Positions 60,097 to 64,000 of a stretch of DNA of 64,000 nucleotides are shown here, piece after piece. Every line of letters begins with the position of its first letter. The stretch's first letter is position 1. The DNA lies in the NCBI RefSeq assembly GCF_003951285.1, contig NZ_RXFQ01000015.1, positions 1 to 64,000 on the forward strand, written 5' to 3'. The translations under genes were made by a program, and so were the position numbers. The stretch is from Variovorax beijingensis (GTDB lineage Bacteria > Pseudomonadota > Gammaproteobacteria > Burkholderiales > Burkholderiaceae_C). The notes beneath the pieces were generated by a model. The model had not been told where the DNA came from and did no database searches. It worked only from the letters and a program-made list of their open reading frames with translations.

Positions 60097-61740
60097 ATGG
60101 ACAGACGCTCCCCACCCATCGCCCTGCTGCCGAGACCGCCGACCCGGCGCAACCTTCGATGGACGAGCGGGCTGGTGCTGATGGCCTATGTCACGGCGCA
60201 CCTGCTGAACCATTCGCTGGGCATCGCCTCCTTCGCGGCGGCCGAGGCGGTGCTGCGCAACGTGCAGCTCTTCTGGCACAGCCTCCCAGGCACGCTGCTG
60301 CTGTACGGCGCGGCCGGCGCGCACCTGGCGCTGGCGGTGGCCGCACTATGGGAACGCCGCACCCTGCGCATGCCGCCGCTCGAGGGCCTGCGCGTGCTGC
60401 TGGGTTTTGCGTTGCCGCTGTTGCTGGCCACCCACCTGACCGCCATGCGCGGCGCCTACCTGGCCTACGGCATCGAGGGCTCCTATGTCCGCGTGGTCTC
60501 GGGTCTGTGGAGCCTGCCGGGCGCCGGCGCGCAGTTCACGATGCTGCTGGCGGCCTGGACCCATGGCTGCCTCGGCATCCACTTCGCGCTGCGGGCGCGG
60601 CCGGCCTACCGCCGCCTTTCCTATCTGCTGCTGGCCCTTGCCGTGGTGCTGCCGCTCGCGGCGATGATGGGTTTCGTCTCGATGGGGCGCGAGTTCCAGT
60701 GGACCGGCGTGCCGCCCGCGGTGCTGCCGACCTCGGCGCAGGGCCGTGCGCTCGACACGGCGGAAGGCCGCATCAAGCTCTTCTACGCGCTCGGCCTGGC
60801 CGCCCTGCTGGCCGCCTATGCGGCGCGCAACTGGTTCGCGCGCCGCGCGCGGGGGGCGTCGATTGCACTGCGCTACCCCGGCCGCACGGTGCACGTGCCG
60901 CGCGGCTGGAGCGTGCTGGAAGCGAGCCGCTCGCACGGCATCGCCCATCTCTCGGTGTGCGGCGGGCGGGCACGCTGCTCGACCTGCCGCGTGCGCGTGC
61001 TCGGCCCCGCGCAGCACACGGACCCGCCCGACCGCGACGAGCAGCGAACGCTCGAGCGCGTGCGCGCACCGGGCGGTGTGCGGCTGGCCTGCCAGCTGCG
61101 CCCGCGAGGCGACATCGAGGTCATCCCGCTGTTCGCGCCAGCAACCAACGGAAGGCAGCCGGCGCCGGCCAGCAGCTTCGGCCGCGAACGCGACGTGGCC
61201 ATCCTGTTCGTCGACCTGCGGCGCTGGTCGGGGTTGTCGGAAGGCCAATGGCCCTTCGACCTGGCCTATGTGCTCGACCGCTACTTCGCCACCGTGGGCG
61301 CCGCGGTGCGCGAATGCGGCGGCGTGCCGAACCAGTTCATCGGCGACAGCGTGATGGCGATCTTCGGGCTCGACACCGACCTGCCCACCGCATGCCGGCA
61401 GGCGCTGCGCGCGACCGAGCTCATCGGCCAGCGCATGGATGCATGGAGCGAGGGCTTCGAGGCCCAGTTCGGCCAGCCGCTGGACTTCGGCATGGGCCTG
61501 CACGCGGGGCGCGCGGCCGTGGGCGAGGTAGGCTACCTCGACACCACCACCTTCACCGCGATCGGCGAGGTGGTCAACACCGCGAGCCGGCTGCAGGACC
61601 ACGCCAAGACGGCCGCGTCGCGCCTGGTGGTCTCGGTGTTTGCCGCGCAGCAGGCCGGCTTCGCGCATGCGGGAGGACAGGTCGAGATGCTGGCCGTGCG
61701 CGGCCGCTCCGAGCCGATTGCGGTGATCTGCTGCGATTAG
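60097..61740 (+). CDS. Membrane class III adenylate cyclase with 2Fe-2S ferredoxin domain
   Basis: The 547-residue protein has three parts. Residues 20-245 form six or seven membrane helices with several His residues (AYVTAHLLNHSLGIAS, LFWHSLPG, LLATHLTAMR, HGCLGIHFALR), a pattern like heme b membrane anchors. Residues about 260-345 form a plant-type 2Fe-2S domain (SVCGGRARCSTCRVRV and a later Cys in LACQLRPRG). Residues 365-547 form the cyclase domain with metal Asp in LFVDLRRWS and IGDSVMAIFG, and FTAIGEVVNTASRLQ. A redox-controlled cAMP signal is inferred. An in-frame start lies nine codons upstream. Confidence 0.87.
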   Translation: MDRRSPPIALLPRPPTRRNLRWTSGLVLMAYVTAHLLNHSLGIASFAAAEAVLRNVQLFWHSLPGTLLLYGAAGAHLALAVAALWERRTLRMPPLEGLRVLLGFALPLLLATHLTAMRGAYLAYGIEGSYVRVVSGLWSLPGAGAQFTMLLAAWTHGCLGIHFALRARPAYRRLSYLLLALAVVLPLAAMMGFVSMGREFQWTGVPPAVLPTSAQGRALDTAEGRIKLFYALGLAALLAAYAARNWFARRARGASIALRYPGRTVHVPRGWSVLEASRSHGIAHLSVCGGRARCSTCRVRVLGPAQHTDPPDRDEQRTLERVRAPGGVRLACQLRPRGDIEVIPLFAPATNGRQPAPASSFGRERDVAILFVDLRRWSGLSEGQWPFDLAYVLDRYFATVGAAVRECGGVPNQFIGDSVMAIFGLDTDLPTACRQALRATELIGQRMDAWSEGFEAQFGQPLDFGMGLHAGRAAVGEVGYLDTTTFTAIGEVVNTASRLQDHAKTAASRLVVSVFAAQQAGFAHAGGQVEMLAVRGRSEPIAVICCD

Positions 61741-61774
61741 CAGCAGCAGCAGCGGCCGGCCGACGCGGCTTGCT

Positions 61775-62812
61775 TCAGGCCGGCGCCACTGTCACGGTGG
61801 CCGCGCCCGGCGCTTGCGTGATGGCGTAACGCACCGGCAGGAAGCGCTCGATCACCGCGCAGTTGGTGCGCGTGTGCTGGGTCACTTCGCTGCAGGTGAA
61901 GGCGCCCCCGCGGCCGCTTTGCCAGGCCGCCAAGCCCTGCAGCAGGGCCAGCTGATCGGCCAGGTGCGGCCCCACGGCTGCCTGGCTTTTCTGGAATTCG
62001 CGCAGCTCCTTCACCAGCCCGTGCGCCACCTGCTCGGCGCTCAGCGACTTTTCGCCGAAAGCCGTGAAGACCTCGGTGACGTGCTCGTACGCCAGCGTGG
62101 CAAGCAGCGCGTTGCCGGGGCCCTCGTTCTGGCGCGCCGATCCGGTGCGCAGCTGCTCGCCGGACCATCCCATGGCCTTGCCCAGCGTTTCCAGCTCGCG
62201 CACGGCAACATGGCGCGCGAGCCCCGGCGCCAGGCACTCCGCATGGCTCGACAGGAGCGCGCCGCGGCTCATCAGATCGAAAGGCCGCAGCCCATCGGCG
62301 GCCGGCACGATGGCCGCTTCGACCTCGCCGCCGCCGGCCGGATAAAAACCGCAGCGGCGCAGCTCCAGCTGCAGGTCCGCACCCAGGCGGCGCACCAGCG
62401 GTGCGAAGGCGCGCTCCAGGAAGTGGAAAGGCGGCGCCATCGGGTTGTGGGTGCCGCCGCTCAGATGCAGGTGGCTCGGCGCACCGGCCAGCAGCAGCGG
62501 CGGCAGCACCGTCTGCAAAACCAGCATGCAGCTGCCCGCGCTGGCAATCGCGAAGCGGTAGTCGCCCGCACGCACCGGCCCGGGCACGAAGCGCAGCGAC
62601 TGCGAGCCGAGCTCGGCCCCATCGACCTGCGCGCCACTGATCTGTGCCGCGGCATTCACGCAGGCCAGGTGCTGGCGCATCAGGCCCGGCTTGGCGCGGC
62701 CTGCGCGAATCTTCTGGATGGCCACGGGCTGACCCGTGGCCACCGACAGGGCCAGGCTGGTGCGCAGGATCTGCCCGCCGCCCTCGCCTTGCGAACCGTC
62801 GAGTTCGATCAT
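61775..62812 (-). CDS. rtcA: RNA 3'-terminal phosphate cyclase RtcA
   Basis: RtcA converts RNA 3'-phosphate ends to 2',3'-cyclic phosphates with ATP. The 345-residue product shows the family motifs IELDGSQGEGGGQILRTSLA, LHLSGGTHNPMAPPFHFLER and the AMP-acceptor His region TCSEVTQHTRTNCAVIERFL. Its ATG overlaps the stop of the zinc-ribbon gene by four bases. Confidence 0.95.
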   Translation of the reverse strand: MIELDGSQGEGGGQILRTSLALSVATGQPVAIQKIRAGRAKPGLMRQHLACVNAAAQISGAQVDGAELGSQSLRFVPGPVRAGDYRFAIASAGSCMLVLQTVLPPLLLAGAPSHLHLSGGTHNPMAPPFHFLERAFAPLVRRLGADLQLELRRCGFYPAGGGEVEAAIVPAADGLRPFDLMSRGALLSSHAECLAPGLARHVAVRELETLGKAMGWSGEQLRTGSARQNEGPGNALLATLAYEHVTEVFTAFGEKSLSAEQVAHGLVKELREFQKSQAAVGPHLADQLALLQGLAAWQSGRGGAFTCSEVTQHTRTNCAVIERFLPVRYAITQAPGAATVTVAPA

Positions 62813-63192
62813 GCGCGGCCTCCTTGCTGCGCGGCGACCACGGCCGCGCCGGAGCGCAGAAGCGCGCGCCTTGCGAGTCGGCAGGCACGGCAGCGCACCG
62901 CCGTGCTGTTGATGTTTCCCAGCGCAATCTCGTACCACCACTTCTGCTGCTTGGCCGTCCACACTTCGTCGGCACCGCAGTCGCGGCAAGTGAAAGCCTT
63001 GTCCACGTAGAACGTGGGCAGGAGCCCGTAGGTATTGTTGTGCGCGGCCAGCAGCGCCGTATCGGCGACTACCAGGCCGGCACCAGCCACCGGCCGCACT
63101 TCGGCGGACAGCCGTTGTTCGGCCAGCCTGCGCGCGGCGCGTTCGAGCCGATGTGCCTTGATTTCGGCGCGGCGTTGCTTGTTGCTTTTCAT
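62809..63192 (-). CDS. Zinc-ribbon protein between rtcB and rtcA
   Basis: The 127-residue protein has a basic helical N-terminus (KSNKQRRAEIKAHRLERAAR) and a zinc ribbon CRDCGADEVWTAKQQKWWYE followed by CRACR. It is probably a zinc-ribbon domain of the kind found fused or beside RNA-related genes. It lies in the rtcBA operon and overlaps rtcA, so a role with RNA ends is likely but unproven. Confidence 0.8.
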   Translation of the reverse strand: MKSNKQRRAEIKAHRLERAARRLAEQRLSAEVRPVAGAGLVVADTALLAAHNNTYGLLPTFYVDKAFTCRDCGADEVWTAKQQKWWYEIALGNINSTAVRCRACRLARRALLRSGAAVVAAQQGGRA

Positions 63193-63247
63193 AGCCCCTC
63201 TACTTCTTCCTCAATGCCAGGCCGCGGGCAATCGCCCGCGGCCCTGT

Positions 63248-64000
<753 letters not shown>

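Overview
The window looks like a chromosome segment of a high-GC betaproteobacterium of the Comamonadaceae, most like Variovorax. That placement is an inference from gene content and order: a caa3-type cytochrome oxidase locus with its small DUF genes, a CIRCE-controlled rpoH, Bug-type binding proteins and trmL next to comF. No 16S gene or tRNA gene was seen to confirm it.

Layout. Positions 1-6300 hold a type I secretion operon on the minus strand: an HlyB-type ABC exporter, an HlyD-type adaptor, a small lipoprotein and an FrpC-like RTX protein that runs off the left edge. Positions 6500-13100 hold an IS256-family remnant and then a Tn7-like transposition operon (tnsA, tnsB, tnsC and two different tniQ genes, overlapping or nearly so), with a likely transposon end near 13102. 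Positions 13425-17383 hold a three-gene operon: a HigA-like regulator, an AAA+ ATPase and a subtilisin-like protease. The last two match the IetAS anti-phage/plasmid-stability pair. Positions 17508-21747 form an IS66 composite element with a perfect 8-bp target duplication (GAACGCCA). It carries a carboxymuconolactone-decarboxylase-family gene and its ECF41 sigma factor, with a textbook ECF41 promoter. Positions 22000-27000 hold a ten-copy ATGCAC repeat, a large PD-(D/E)XK-type protein, a membrane protein and a CoiA-like nuclease. The stretch from about 6.5 to 27 kb therefore behaves as an accessory, defence-rich island.

From 27.3 kb on the content is core-like. It starts with rpoH behind a perfect CIRCE element. 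The minus-strand cytochrome oxidase block follows (coxB with a fused cytochrome c domain, ctaD, ctaG, coxC, SURF1, two SCO-like proteins, ctaA, cyoE and small accessory genes). Then come a BioC-like methyltransferase, a frameshifted comF, trmL, a MaoC protein, a solitary ParA and a KefF/KefC pair. Positions 45.2-53.0 kb carry a hydroxycinnamate-type catabolic cluster: amidohydrolase, crotonase, feruloyl-CoA synthase-like ligase, SDR, Bug binding protein, acyl-CoA dehydrogenase and MarR. Its composition matches the Cou deacetylation pathway. A Phd/CcdB toxin-antitoxin pair and a TetR-controlled five-gene operon with two operator copies follow. The right end has a TSUP permease, DoxX, a divergent Crp-family regulator and 2Fe-2S adenylate cyclase, and the rtcB-rtcA RNA repair operon, cut by the right edge.

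The most unusual items are the dual-TniQ Tn7-like element without visible cas genes, the regulated IetAS operon beside it, the IS66 composite that carries a complete sigma-factor regulon, and the iron-sulfur adenylate cyclase paired with a Crp regulator.
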